Positions 42,378-49,847 are shown, numbered from the stretch's first letter. The stretch is DNA of 64,000 nt from Ancylobacter radicis (GCF_018449475.1 NZ_JAHCQH010000014.1:62001-126000); one strand, 5' to 3'. Program-made: numbers and translations. The notes: generated by a model from the letters alone, not told the origin.

Positions 42378-42609
42378 GGGGAGGCAGCCTTGCTGCGCGG
42401 CGCTCTATCACCGACCAGATCTTCTCGGCGGTGGCGTCATTGGCGCGAATGAAAAAGCGAAATGGATCTTGGCTAAAGATGACCCATGCATTGCGGTCGC
42501 CATGCAGAATGACGCCGGCTGCTTCAAGCTCATGCATGTCGATGCCGAGCATGATCCTGAGCCGGTTGCGGAAGTCGTCCATCGCGGCCGCCGAGGTCGC
42601 TGCGCTCAT
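42370..42609 (-). CDS. Small hypothetical phage protein
   Basis: The 79-residue product (MSAATSAAAMDDFRNRLRIMLGID...) has no family I recognise. It is mixed alpha/beta with no membrane segment. The ATG at 42609 overlaps the stop of the gene before it by four bases and its own end overlaps the next gene by eight, which supports it as a real coupled gene. Confidence 0.65.
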   Translation of the reverse strand: MSAATSAAAMDDFRNRLRIMLGIDMHELEAAGVILHGDRNAWVIFSQDPFRFFIRANDATAEKIWSVIERRAARLPPHG

Positions 42610-42752
42610 GGCTTCGGCTCCCGCTTGGCGCGCAGGGCGGCGCGGTTGGTCTGATAGCTGTCGACCACCTTGGCGAGGTAGTCGCCGACCTCGCGCGGGG
42701 CCCACATCGCCCAAATGACGACGATGGTCAGCACTCCCCCGAGGGCGGTCAT
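42606..42752 (-). CDS. Very small single-pass membrane protein
   Basis: A 48-residue frame, ATG 42752 to TGA 42606, encodes a hydrophobic N-terminal helix (LGGVLTIVVIWAMW) and a basic tail (RAALRAKREPKP). Both ends overlap their neighbours by four bases (ATGA), so it fills exactly the space between the HNH gene and the next gene. The role is unknown; small phage membrane proteins often act in exclusion or lysis control. Confidence 0.6.
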   Translation of the reverse strand: MTALGGVLTIVVIWAMWAPREVGDYLAKVVDSYQTNRAALRAKREPKP

Positions 42753-43114
42753 GACCGCACCTCGGGCAGGGCATTGTGCTCGACACCGTCGAGCAGCCGG
42801 CCGGTTTCCGGGCAGCGAGGCCGATTCCGCAGGTGGAGCGCGTTGTGCTCCGACTTCGTCATGAGGTGCAGGTTCTCGATACGGTTGTCGGTCTTATCCT
42901 CATTGAGGTGGTGCAAAACTTCACCACGGCCCGGCCGTGGCCGCCCGGCGGCGCACCAGACGACAAGGTGCTCGTAGGCCCATCCATTTGGGTCAGCGAG
43001 CGGATGGCTACGGCCTACGCGGACCTTCACATGCCCTGTCGAGCCGACCCGGCTTCCGGGCTTCCAACGATGTTGGCGCGAGGCCGTCACATGATGCCCG
43101 TGCTTACCGCGCAT
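42749..43114 (-). CDS. HNH homing-type endonuclease
   Basis: The 121-residue protein has an HNH domain: GWAYEHLVVWCAAG, then EVLHHLNEDKTDNRIENLHL with paired His and the N-x-x-x-N-L pattern typical of phage HNH nucleases. It may be a free-standing homing or packaging-linked nuclease. It overlaps the DUF5131 gene by 11 bases. Confidence 0.82.
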   Translation of the reverse strand: MRGKHGHHVTASRQHRWKPGSRVGSTGHVKVRVGRSHPLADPNGWAYEHLVVWCAAGRPRPGRGEVLHHLNEDKTDNRIENLHLMTKSEHNALHLRNRPRCPETGRLLDGVEHNALPEVRS

Positions 43115-44171
43115 GGGGCATCTCCCTGATCATGAGATCGTCAGGGATTGCCGGCATGCTGGACTTCAGCCTGCCTTGGGTCTGCTTCATGAAAAAGGCG
43201 GTGCCAGCTGTCCTGCACTGGTCCCGTATTGATCGGGCGGCGGCGTAGAACCCTTCCCAAACTCGGGCGTTCGGGCCGCTCTCACCGCCCGCTATGACGA
43301 GGTTGAGTTTGCTACCCAGATCAGTGGGGCAAACCGCCATGTGCTGCGGTGTATGGACGATAAGCCCCCGGAGAGCGTCGATCTCGCTTTCGTCTCCATG
43401 GGCGATCCGGTCGAACCTGATCGCACCGAGCAGCGGCTCGGCAGAGACGAAGCGGATGGCGGCGGGGGTGGCGAGCAGATCCGGCACCCGCTCATCGGCG
43501 CGGCGCTGATCCTCCGTCGACACGCCGAGCCAGACATTCGGGAGGGGCCGGCGCGGCCATGCTGGGCGCCCAATCAGAGAGCCCTCTGGAGTCCAGAACC
43601 GCTCGTGATCGAACAAGGGGTTCATGGTCACGTCGTCGATGGCCAGATTGATCCGGTCCCAGCGGTCGCTTGGCCGCTTTTCGGCGGGGATGTCGATGGT
43701 CTTGTCGCCACCCAAGTGGATCGACCGCGCAGGCGCGGGTTGCCACGTCTCGGCAAAATACTCCCGCATCCGGCCGCTGCGCTTGGTCAGCACCTGGTAG
43801 GTGTGCTGCGGCGAGAGCGCCATGACGGCGAAGGCGATGTCGATCCATTCGTCGGGGATGCTCTCATGGAACAGGTCGCTCATGGAGTTGACGAAGATCC
43901 GGCGCGGGCGGCGCCAGCGCAGCGGCTGGGTCAGGATGTGCTCGGGCGCGAGCGCGACCTTGCCGCTCCACACGGCGCCAGCTTTCGAGCCCTGCGTCGT
44001 GCCGGCATAATGCGAGCCGGGCTGCATCCGCTCGATCCGCGCCGCCATGCCCATCGCATAGCAATTGGTGCAGCCGGGCGAGACGAGGCTGCACCCGACG
44101 ACCGGATTCCACGTCGCACCTGGAGAGCCGTCCGGCCCTCGCGTCCATTCGATGCCGGTGCGGTCAGCCAT
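43104..44171 (-). CDS. Gp37/Gp68-like phage protein (DUF5131)
   Basis: The 355-residue protein starts MADRTGIEWT and has the family's cysteine motif CSLVSPGCTNCYAM (about 28-41), then GKVALAPEH, RRIFVNSMSDLFHE, TYQVLTKRSGRM and LPNVWLGVSTEDQ ... RFVSAEPLLG. The Cys triad and overall fold suggest a radical-SAM-like origin, but the biochemical role is unknown. An in-frame ATG six bases upstream is possible. It overlaps the DUF1643 gene by eight bases. Confidence 0.88.
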   Translation of the reverse strand: MADRTGIEWTRGPDGSPGATWNPVVGCSLVSPGCTNCYAMGMAARIERMQPGSHYAGTTQGSKAGAVWSGKVALAPEHILTQPLRWRRPRRIFVNSMSDLFHESIPDEWIDIAFAVMALSPQHTYQVLTKRSGRMREYFAETWQPAPARSIHLGGDKTIDIPAEKRPSDRWDRINLAIDDVTMNPLFDHERFWTPEGSLIGRPAWPRRPLPNVWLGVSTEDQRRADERVPDLLATPAAIRFVSAEPLLGAIRFDRIAHGDESEIDALRGLIVHTPQHMAVCPTDLGSKLNLVIAGGESGPNARVWEGFYAAARSIRDQCRTAGTAFFMKQTQGRLKSSMPAIPDDLMIREMPHAR

Positions 44172-44787
44172 GCGCATACACTCCAATGTGCGGGCGGAAG
44201 AGGCTCGGCGCGGCGTCGCCTGCGACATAGAGGGGGTGGCGGGGGTGTCCGTCCTTCGTGAGGCCGAGGGCATGCCTCGCCCGCGCTCCGAGCCAACCCA
44301 GCGCCGTCTCGTCCTGGCCGAGATGGGCGCCGTGCGCGCCCCATGCGCAGATGATCGTGCCAACCGGATGCCCGCCGAACAGCACAGCATCGAATGCCTC
44401 CCGATTCCGGGGGCCGACGGGATCATCATTGTGCGTGAGGGCGAGCAGGGCCTGAGGATCGGTCGCCCGATGGGCGAACAGGTTGATTACCTCCAGCCGG
44501 TCATATCCCCATGCGCGGGCGAAGCCGACGCAGCGACGGATGGTCGGGTCATCATCATTCCCATCGGCCGTCGACGGGTTGAGCATGATGAAGATGCAGG
44601 CCTTCGGCTCCCCGATCTGCTGGCCCGCGCCATCGACGACCGGCGTGCCGTCGTCTTCGGCCCACATATCCCACTGAGCCGGAAGAGGGTGCAGGCGCCA
44701 CTCGCGCCACAGGCGGTAGCGGTAGCGCCCGCACGGAGAGATGTCGGCGCCCTTGGCGATGTAGGTGATGCCGGTGCGGTCAGCCAT
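44164..44787 (-). CDS. DUF1643 domain protein
   Basis: The 207-residue protein shows the DUF1643 pattern: IFIMLNPSTADGNDDDPTIRRC, FARAWGYDRLEVINLFAHRATDP, then GTIICAWGAHGA and a C-terminal LYVAGDAAP. The family is frequent in phages next to Gp37/Gp68 genes, as here, and its function is unknown. The start ATGGCTGACC overlaps the preceding stop. Confidence 0.85.
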   Translation of the reverse strand: MADRTGITYIAKGADISPCGRYRYRLWREWRLHPLPAQWDMWAEDDGTPVVDGAGQQIGEPKACIFIMLNPSTADGNDDDPTIRRCVGFARAWGYDRLEVINLFAHRATDPQALLALTHNDDPVGPRNREAFDAVLFGGHPVGTIICAWGAHGAHLGQDETALGWLGARARHALGLTKDGHPRHPLYVAGDAAPSLFRPHIGVYAHG

Positions 44788-45025
44788 GGTTGGCTCCCGA
44801 GCGACGATGCTCTCCGCACCAGCTCGACGGGAACACCTGCGGCCAGGTGGAGCCATGTGGCGGGTATCGGCGGCACGCGCCGAAATTGGAGTGCCGCTGC
44901 CAATAGAGGCAGTTCTCGCAGCGGGTCGGGTCCATCTTTTCCCGCTCGCGGAACGCAGCCATGTCCTGTTCCATGGGCGAGGGGCGTTTGACCCAGGCGA
45001 TGAGCTTGGTGAGGACGTCAGCCAT
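44780..45025 (-). CDS. Small zinc-ribbon-like protein
   Basis: The 81-residue protein has four cysteines spaced like a metal site (C36, C39, C51 and C70: CENCLYW, CRRYPP, WCGEHR). No named family is recognised. It is overlapped by eight bases at both ends, in the ATGGCTGA manner of this operon. Confidence 0.65.
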   Translation of the reverse strand: MADVLTKLIAWVKRPSPMEQDMAAFREREKMDPTRCENCLYWQRHSNFGACRRYPPHGSTWPQVFPSSWCGEHRRSGANHG

Positions 45026-45587
45026 TGAGCGCCTTCCGCATGAGACGGGCTTCGATGATGAGGTCGGGGGCGCAGGCTGTGTGCCGGCGGATGACGGCGG
45101 CCGAGGCCTTGCCGATGTCGAGGTGGCCGAGGAAGTCCCGGATGCGCGCCGCTTCGATGATGGGAGCGGCAAGGATCCGCTCGAAGGTCATCGGCAGGAC
45201 GGGACCAAGCCGGTCCACGATCTGGCGTGCCTTGACCGTGTCCGAGCGTATGCCCGATGCCAAGGCACGGACCTGGGCACGGGTGGCCTTTAGCCCGAGC
45301 AGCTTGAACTGTGAGCGGGCTTGCTCGATCGGATCGCGCTCAAGCCAGATCGTGCGGGCGCGCATCAACGGCGGCAGCTTCGCAAGCGTCGGGTCGATCC
45401 ATTTGATCGCAACGCCCCGGAAGGGCTCAAGGTCTGCCATCATCACCTTGCCGGGCCGAAGGGGTGTGCGGTCCTCATAGGCCGGCGGCACATCACCAAC
45501 CGGGAAGCCGCCACGGTCAAGCATGGTCATGACCATGGTGGTCCCGCAGCGACCCAGCCCCGCGACGAAGATGAAGGGCTTATCCAT
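45018..45587 (-). CDS. Sulfotransferase-like P-loop protein
   Basis: The 189-residue protein starts MDKPFIFVAGLGRCGTTMV; the loop G-L-G-R-C-G-T-T (10-17) matches the 5'-phosphosulfate loop of PAPS-dependent sulfotransferases. RARTIWLERDPIEQARSQF fits the 3'-phosphate-binding block and MTFERILAAPIIEAARIRDFL the C-terminal helix. The acceptor is unknown; the protein is shorter than most host enzymes. It is well embedded in the operon with eight-base overlaps. Confidence 0.78.
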   Translation of the reverse strand: MDKPFIFVAGLGRCGTTMVMTMLDRGGFPVGDVPPAYEDRTPLRPGKVMMADLEPFRGVAIKWIDPTLAKLPPLMRARTIWLERDPIEQARSQFKLLGLKATRAQVRALASGIRSDTVKARQIVDRLGPVLPMTFERILAAPIIEAARIRDFLGHLDIGKASAAVIRRHTACAPDLIIEARLMRKALNG

Positions 45588-45942
45588 GGCGGGCCTCCGC
45601 CAGGGAGATGAGGGCGTTCAGCACGGCAACCACCAGCGCCTTGCCGGGCGTCGGGGCTTGCCCGCCGGCTTCGTCGAGCCGATCGCAGTGATTGGCATCG
45701 AGCCGATTGATGAAGGCCCAACCGTCAAAAAGGGTGGTACGGCCACAGCGCCAGTACCAGCCCGGAAGCATGGCTTCCTTGAACGCGACGGCGGCATCGA
45801 CGCCCTCGCGGCCGAGTGTGGCGTTCTGGGCCAGCATGACGTGATCGCCGAAGGCTTCGATAGCGACAGCGTCCGCGCCGCCGATGTAGCCGCCGGCGGC
45901 AACGATGTCGCGGAAGTGGCGAAGGGTGACGGCATCAGCCAT
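45580..45942 (-). CDS. Phage ABA-sandwich-domain-like protein
   Basis: The 120-residue product has the features of the small phage ABA sandwich family: A-V-A-F-K-E-A-M-L-P-G-W near the middle and a closing helix VVAVLNALISLAEA. The same pattern occurs in the next gene (45935-46825), so the two are probably paralogues. The function is unknown. Confidence 0.6.
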   Translation of the reverse strand: MADAVTLRHFRDIVAAGGYIGGADAVAIEAFGDHVMLAQNATLGREGVDAAVAFKEAMLPGWYWRCGRTTLFDGWAFINRLDANHCDRLDEAGGQAPTPGKALVVAVLNALISLAEARHG

Positions 45943-46825
45943 GGGGCGCCTCCATCTTCCAGATCCGAAGGGAGGCGGCGACTATCAAGAGGTCGGCCAG
46001 ATCGTTCTCGTTGAGAGGAAGCCCAAATGCTTTAACGCCACAGACAATTCGTTCGATCCGGCATGGGTAGTCCTCAAACACCCGAGAAACATCAAGCGCA
46101 GGAAGATGGCGCAGAAGGTCGCCATAGAGGACTGCAGCTTCGTCCGTGGTGATCTCGGGGTGGTCTTTGATCATCCCCGCCATCACAGCCGCACTTCTCT
46201 GGCTGGACTTGTCGTCCGGCGTCGTTCCACGGGGATGGGCGCTGCCGAGGCGCTCGGCATAGGAGCGAACCGATTCGGCCAGTTGGCGGGAAAGAGCGGC
46301 AAGATCGACATAAGGTGCCGAGGGGATGGCGGCGTTGCCTTCGCGTGCCATGCGGGTGGCGTCTTCTAGGCCTTCGGCAATCTTGATGAACGCTGTCCCC
46401 TTGCCACTCTCAGCAGCCGGTTTTTGCAGCGGGGCGGATTGGCCTGCGCATGACCAGACGCCCGCCTCCGCAAGCGCAACAAGCGCGTTCAAACAGGCGA
46501 GGACAATGGCTTCGCCGCGAGAGGAGGCGTAGCCGCTTGCCGAGCTTTCGTCGGGCGCTTTGGAAGACAACGGAGACTGCGTCAAGTGAGCATAGCCACC
46601 CGCCGCCGTTTCTCCGGACGAGAGAACCCACCCAGAGAGTGCAGGCCTTATGAGCCGCACCGCCGCTCTGTACCCTTTGGGGCCGATGCGTGTGGTCGCA
46701 ATCTCGGCATCGCGGGCCCCAGCGACGCCGAACACGGCAACCGCATCCGGATCGTTGGCCGGGATGAAGCTGTCCATCGCCAGCCGGTCCCTGAGCCTGT
46801 GGAGAGGCGTCTTACCTACAAGCAT
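45935..46825 (-). CDS. Phage protein with ABA-sandwich-like N-terminal domain
   Basis: The 296-residue protein has an N-terminal part (about 1-122) resembling the neighbouring 120-residue protein (AVRLIRPALSGWVLSSG ... IVLACLNALVALAEA). The C-terminal half is helical (YVDLAALSRQLAESVRSYAERLG) and of no family I know. The ATG shares one base with the preceding stop (TGATG junction read on the minus strand). Confidence 0.6.
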   Translation of the reverse strand: MLVGKTPLHRLRDRLAMDSFIPANDPDAVAVFGVAGARDAEIATTRIGPKGYRAAVRLIRPALSGWVLSSGETAAGGYAHLTQSPLSSKAPDESSASGYASSRGEAIVLACLNALVALAEAGVWSCAGQSAPLQKPAAESGKGTAFIKIAEGLEDATRMAREGNAAIPSAPYVDLAALSRQLAESVRSYAERLGSAHPRGTTPDDKSSQRSAAVMAGMIKDHPEITTDEAAVLYGDLLRHLPALDVSRVFEDYPCRIERIVCGVKAFGLPLNENDLADLLIVAASLRIWKMEAPHG

Positions 46826-47367
46826 CACGCGGCCTCGTTGTTCTGGTAGAAGCGCGCCCGGATATTTTGCAGGTCGGCCTCGGTGAGGTGGCGGTCGACG
46901 ACCTGTTGCGGTTTGATCGCCCGGCCGACCGCTTCGAAGAACCCGCCGGCCTGCGCGCATTCGGCGCCCGTGGCATCACGCAGGGCCTTGCCGTTCGGCA
47001 GGACGAGGTTGAGCAGCACCACAGCGCGAAGGTCGGCCTTCATCCGCTCATAGGCGGCGGCGGTGCGCGCGGCCGATTCCTCGCGGGTGCGGCGGACAAG
47101 AGCGGCTGCCGGCGCAGTGCGTGGGCCGCTCATGCGCTCGATCTTGTCCTGTGCCGGGCCGGTGCGGACGAAGGCGGCAGTTGCCGGCGTCTCGGTGCGA
47201 ACGGTCCACGTCGCCGCCATGCGCTCGAAATAGTCGATGGCGAGCATGTCGAAATAGGCGGGATCGGTCTTCATGTGGGCGACGAAGGCGTCTTGCGCTT
47301 CCTTGCGCGAGCCTTCGGCCGTCTCCAGCATCGTCGAGCGGAACACGTCGAAAAGGGGCTTGGTCAC
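46825..47367 (-). CDS. Hypothetical helical phage protein
   Basis: The 180-residue protein is strongly helical with many Ala, Arg and Glu (RKEAQDAFVAHMKTD, RRTREESAARTAAAYERM). No family is recognised. Its start overlaps the preceding stop by four bases. Confidence 0.6.
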   Translation of the reverse strand: MTKPLFDVFRSTMLETAEGSRKEAQDAFVAHMKTDPAYFDMLAIDYFERMAATWTVRTETPATAAFVRTGPAQDKIERMSGPRTAPAAALVRRTREESAARTAAAYERMKADLRAVVLLNLVLPNGKALRDATGAECAQAGGFFEAVGRAIKPQQVVDRHLTEADLQNIRARFYQNNEAA

Positions 47368-47978
47368 AGCAGCGCCTCCAGTCCTTGGGCTTCCAGTTCC
47401 TGAAGAATCTTGATGGCGGCAGATCTGGCCGATGTGCGGTCGCGGCTCCGCTTACGATGCGTCTCTAGGTTCGCATCGCGCTTGATCTTCTGGAGCAGCA
47501 GAATTCTGGCGCGATTTGCTGCATAATTATTGCGCTTGCGCTGCCTGTGCGCCTCTGGGTCGCGATCACGCCGCCTTTTCTGTATAGAGCGACGATACGC
47601 GAGATACTCGGGATCAGTCTTGCGTATAGAATAGCGGTTTCGCTCAAGTTGCCGGCGGCGATCCGCGTATTCATGTTTTTTATGTAATTTATATTCAGAT
47701 TTGCAAGTTTCACTGCATGTCACTGCCAAACCATGGCAGTCAGCAAGGCTATTACCGCATATTTGGCACTTCTTATTTGCCTTGATGACGCCACTAGTAC
47801 GTCTCTTATAAATTCTGTCCCGCTCCTGATGCGCTGCTTTGTTTCTTGACCTATATCGTAAAACGCTTTCTTGCTGGCGTTTCCGCGCGCACGGGTCGCC
47901 ACAGACTATAGACCTCTTGGCTCTATGCCCAATATTTGCCCCGCAGATGACGCAGGTCCGTTCCGTAACTTCAGCCAT
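47364..47978 (-). CDS. Basic protein with two zinc-ribbon-like cysteine modules, AT-rich insert gene
   Basis: The 204-residue protein carries two Cys modules of the form C-x2-C ... C-x3-C (C9, C12, C26, C30 and C71, C74, C88, C92), followed by a very basic helical tail (KHEYADRRRQLERNRY, KRRRDRDPEAHRQRKRNNY). The DNA is clearly poorer in GC than its neighbours (about 42 per cent around 47641-47700 against well above 60), a sign of recent separate acquisition. Similar tails occur in phage proteins that carry HNH nucleases, but no HNH motif is seen. Confidence 0.65.
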   Translation of the reverse strand: MAEVTERTCVICGANIGHRAKRSIVCGDPCARKRQQESVLRYRSRNKAAHQERDRIYKRRTSGVIKANKKCQICGNSLADCHGLAVTCSETCKSEYKLHKKHEYADRRRQLERNRYSIRKTDPEYLAYRRSIQKRRRDRDPEAHRQRKRNNYAANRARILLLQKIKRDANLETHRKRSRDRTSARSAAIKILQELEAQGLEALL

Positions 47979-48186
47979 GACGAGCCTCGTGCCGTCCGGC
48001 GCACAGGGCTTCGACATTGCGCGCATTGGCGGCGAGGGCCACGGCTTCGTGCCGATGGTTGGCGACCTCGCGCTCGTCATAGCCGGCGCCCAGCAACAGC
48101 AGCGCCGTGTCGCGATCGTTGGTCAGGTCGACCGAGGATTGGGCGAGGGTGATCGCCATGGCCTTCACCAGGGGCGTTTCCATCAC
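47971..48186 (-). CDS. Small hypothetical phage protein
   Basis: The 71-residue product (MMETPLVKAMAITLAQSSVDLTNDRD...) is of unknown family. The first ATG lies across the stop of the preceding gene (ATGATG), and its own end has the recurrent HG-stop form that overlaps the next start by eight bases. Confidence 0.55.
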   Translation of the reverse strand: MMETPLVKAMAITLAQSSVDLTNDRDTALLLLGAGYDEREVANHRHEAVALAANARNVEALCAGRHEARHG

Positions 48187-48383
48187 TTGGGCCTCTTGCC
48201 GTCGACGATGACGCAGGTGACCTGCGGCTCACCAATGAGGGTGAAGCGAAAGCCGATGCCCTTGCGGATCGAGCAGACGGCGCTCTCCGCCGCCTGCGTC
48301 GTGACCTGCTCGAGGGTGTGCTCGGGGCCCCAGGTATCGTTGACCTCGACATCGAGGGTGAGCTTGACGCGTGCGGTGGCCAT
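48183..48383 (-). CDS. Small hypothetical phage protein
   Basis: The 66-residue protein (MATARVKLTLDVEVNDTWGPEHT...) appears to be a beta-strand then helix then strand fold. No family is recognised. It begins three bases after the preceding stop. Confidence 0.6.
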   Translation of the reverse strand: MATARVKLTLDVEVNDTWGPEHTLEQVTTQAAESAVCSIRKGIGFRFTLIGEPQVTCVIVDGKRPK

Positions 48384-48386
48384 GGC

Positions 48387-48695
48387 TCAGGCCTCCCGCG
48401 TCGCAAACTGGTGCAGAGTGTTGTCCTGCCGCTCGCCGTCGAGGGGGAAGCGGTACGGGTAGACCGCGTCCATGGCGATGGCCCGCAGGACATCCGGCCG
48501 CTCGCCGCGATCGATGCCGTCGATGATCTGGATCAGCGCCGTCGATTCCCGGCTCACGGCCTCGAAATAGCGGGAGGTCTGGAGCCGCGCCCGGCGATTG
48601 GCTCGCGCGTCGTAAGCGGCCAGGCCGATCGCGGTGACGGCCATGGCAACGACCAGCACGAGCAGCGCGAGGGCGAGGGTGTCGGTGTTCGACAT
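48387..48695 (-). CDS. Single-pass membrane protein
   Basis: The 102-residue protein has one strong N-terminal membrane helix (LALALLVLVVAMAVTAIGLA, about 7-27) and a cytoplasmic helical tail with basic patch RANRRARLQT. No family is recognised. It forms, with the next three genes, a group of short membrane or exported proteins. Confidence 0.62.
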   Translation of the reverse strand: MSNTDTLALALLVLVVAMAVTAIGLAAYDARANRRARLQTSRYFEAVSRESTALIQIIDGIDRGERPDVLRAIAMDAVYPYRFPLDGERQDNTLHQFATREA

Positions 48696-48696
48696 G

Positions 48697-48993
48697 TCAC
48701 ACCCCTCCCGGCACATAGATGCAGATGGTCGGCGCCGTGGTGACACCGCCATGCATGCAGCGATGCATGGCGCCATCGCCTGACGGCCGGACCTTCGGTG
48801 AGTTGAACGGCACCACCTCCCCGGTGGGCGCGACTTCGTAGCCATTGGGCGAGGCCGTGACCTCGCCGGGCTCGACCGGCCGGCAGTCCTGGCCGGAGCA
48901 GCAGGCCATGTCATAGGACCAACCACCGGGCGCCTGATGGGCGGCCGCCGGCAGGGAGGAGAGGCACGCGAGGGCCAGAAGCGCCTTACGCAT
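48697..48993 (-). CDS. Small exported cysteine-rich protein
   Basis: The 98-residue protein begins with a signal peptide (MRKALLALACLSSLPAAAH) and has several cysteines in the mature part (ACCSGQDC, HRC, TICIY). It is likely secreted to the periplasm and disulfide-bonded. Similar small proteins are encoded in Rhizobiales genomes and phages; the role is unknown. The ATG at 48993 lies inside the end of the following small membrane protein frame. Confidence 0.65.
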   Translation of the reverse strand: MRKALLALACLSSLPAAAHQAPGGWSYDMACCSGQDCRPVEPGEVTASPNGYEVAPTGEVVPFNSPKVRPSGDGAMHRCMHGGVTTAPTICIYVPGGV

Positions 48994-49153
48994 GGGGCAC
49001 CTTTCCGGGGTGATCGCCGTAGGGGGCGGCGTGGGGATCGGGGAAATCGTCCTGTGCGCATGAGCGCCGGCCACAGACGAAGCCGAGAACGAAGAAGGTG
49101 GCGCCGACGGCCAGCCAGATCAGCAGCGTCCAGACCGCGGAGGAGAGGGACAT
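48986..49153 (-). CDS. Small membrane protein
   Basis: A 55-residue frame from ATG 49153 to TAA 48986 has one hydrophobic helix (VWTLLIWLAVGATFFVLGF) with a Cys-rich exit (CGRRSC) and a hydrophilic tail. The start overlaps the preceding stop by one base and its end overlaps the exported protein start by eight bases. The size and overlaps support it; the role is unknown. Confidence 0.58.
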   Translation of the reverse strand: MSLSSAVWTLLIWLAVGATFFVLGFVCGRRSCAQDDFPDPHAAPYGDHPGKVPHA

Positions 49154-49254
49154 CACAGCGCCCCCGTGAACACACCGGACCAGACGCCGACGGCGGCCAG
49201 GAACAGCCCGAGCGCGCCAAGGGCGGCGGATTCCTCAAGCAACGCTTGCAGCAT
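49153..49254 (-). CDS. Tiny membrane protein
   Basis: A 33-residue frame, ATG 49254 to TGA 49153, is almost entirely a hydrophobic helix (ALGALGLFLAAVGVWSGVF). It starts inside the end of the ProQ-like gene and shares a base with the next start. A real gene is likely from this packing, but such a short frame cannot be proven by sequence alone. Confidence 0.45.
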   Translation of the reverse strand: MLQALLEESAALGALGLFLAAVGVWSGVFTGAL

Positions 49255-49624
49255 GGGGAGCCTCCCTCGGGGAGTTGCGGGCGTCGATGTCGCGCAGGGT
49301 CTGCGCGGCGATCACGGCTTCCTCGGTAGTGACGACACCTTCGGGCCATCCATCGAGGTCGATGCGGTGGGCGCCGGCGACGAGGGCGCGCAGATAGGTG
49401 CGGCCCGTGGTGTAATCGTGCAGCGCATCGGCCATCTTGCGGGCCGATAGATCGGGCGCGGCGATGCGCAAGTCCTGATAGATGCCTACCTTGAGCGGGA
49501 TCTTTCGTTCGCCCTTGGGCATGAAGGTGCGAGGGAAGCGTTCCACCAGCACTTCGCGGGTGGCTTCCGCGCGCAGCCAGCGATTGCGCCGGGCCACACG
49601 GCCTTTCTTCGACCTAGCCGACAT
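49235..49624 (-). CDS. ProQ/FinO-family RNA chaperone
   Basis: The 129-residue protein has a basic N-terminus (SARSKKGRVARRNRWLRA) and the ProQ/FinO domain: LVERFPRTFMPKGERKIPLKVGI, then ALHDYTTGRTYLRAL and GAHRIDLDGWPEG, matching the usual FP-x-F ... PLK-x-GI ... Y-L-x-x-L-x-x-G-A-x-R-x-D-L-x-G pattern. Such proteins bind structured RNAs and small RNAs. The ATG at 49624 overlaps the previous gene by 11 bases. It is the only clear RNA-binding regulator in the leftward operon. Confidence 0.8.
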   Translation of the reverse strand: MSARSKKGRVARRNRWLRAEATREVLVERFPRTFMPKGERKIPLKVGIYQDLRIAAPDLSARKMADALHDYTTGRTYLRALVAGAHRIDLDGWPEGVVTTEEAVIAAQTLRDIDARNSPREAPHAASVA

Positions 49625-49847
49625 GGGACGCCTCCGAGGGAGGCGCATGGTGATCAAAGCCGCGGCGCCGGAAGGCGTTTGCCTCGTTGCGCAAGCGAGC
49701 CACGAGAGCGCGCAGCTTCTCGAGGTTGTCCTCCTGCGGCTTGATCAGCCGCGCATAGGTGTCGGCCAGGGCATCGAGTTCGCCAGCCACCTGATATTCA
49801 TGCGTATCGGCGAGCGAGGCCGGCGCGAGATTGAGGGCGGTGTTCAC
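49614..49847 (-). CDS. Small helical hypothetical protein
   Basis: The 77-residue product starts at GTG 49847 within the stop of the ribbon-helix-helix gene (GTGA overlap). It is one long helix rich in Leu, Ala, Glu and Arg (LDALADTYARLIKPQEDNLE), probably a coiled coil. No family is recognised. Confidence 0.6.
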   Translation of the reverse strand: MNTALNLAPASLADTHEYQVAGELDALADTYARLIKPQEDNLEKLRALVARLRNEANAFRRRGFDHHAPPSEASHVG

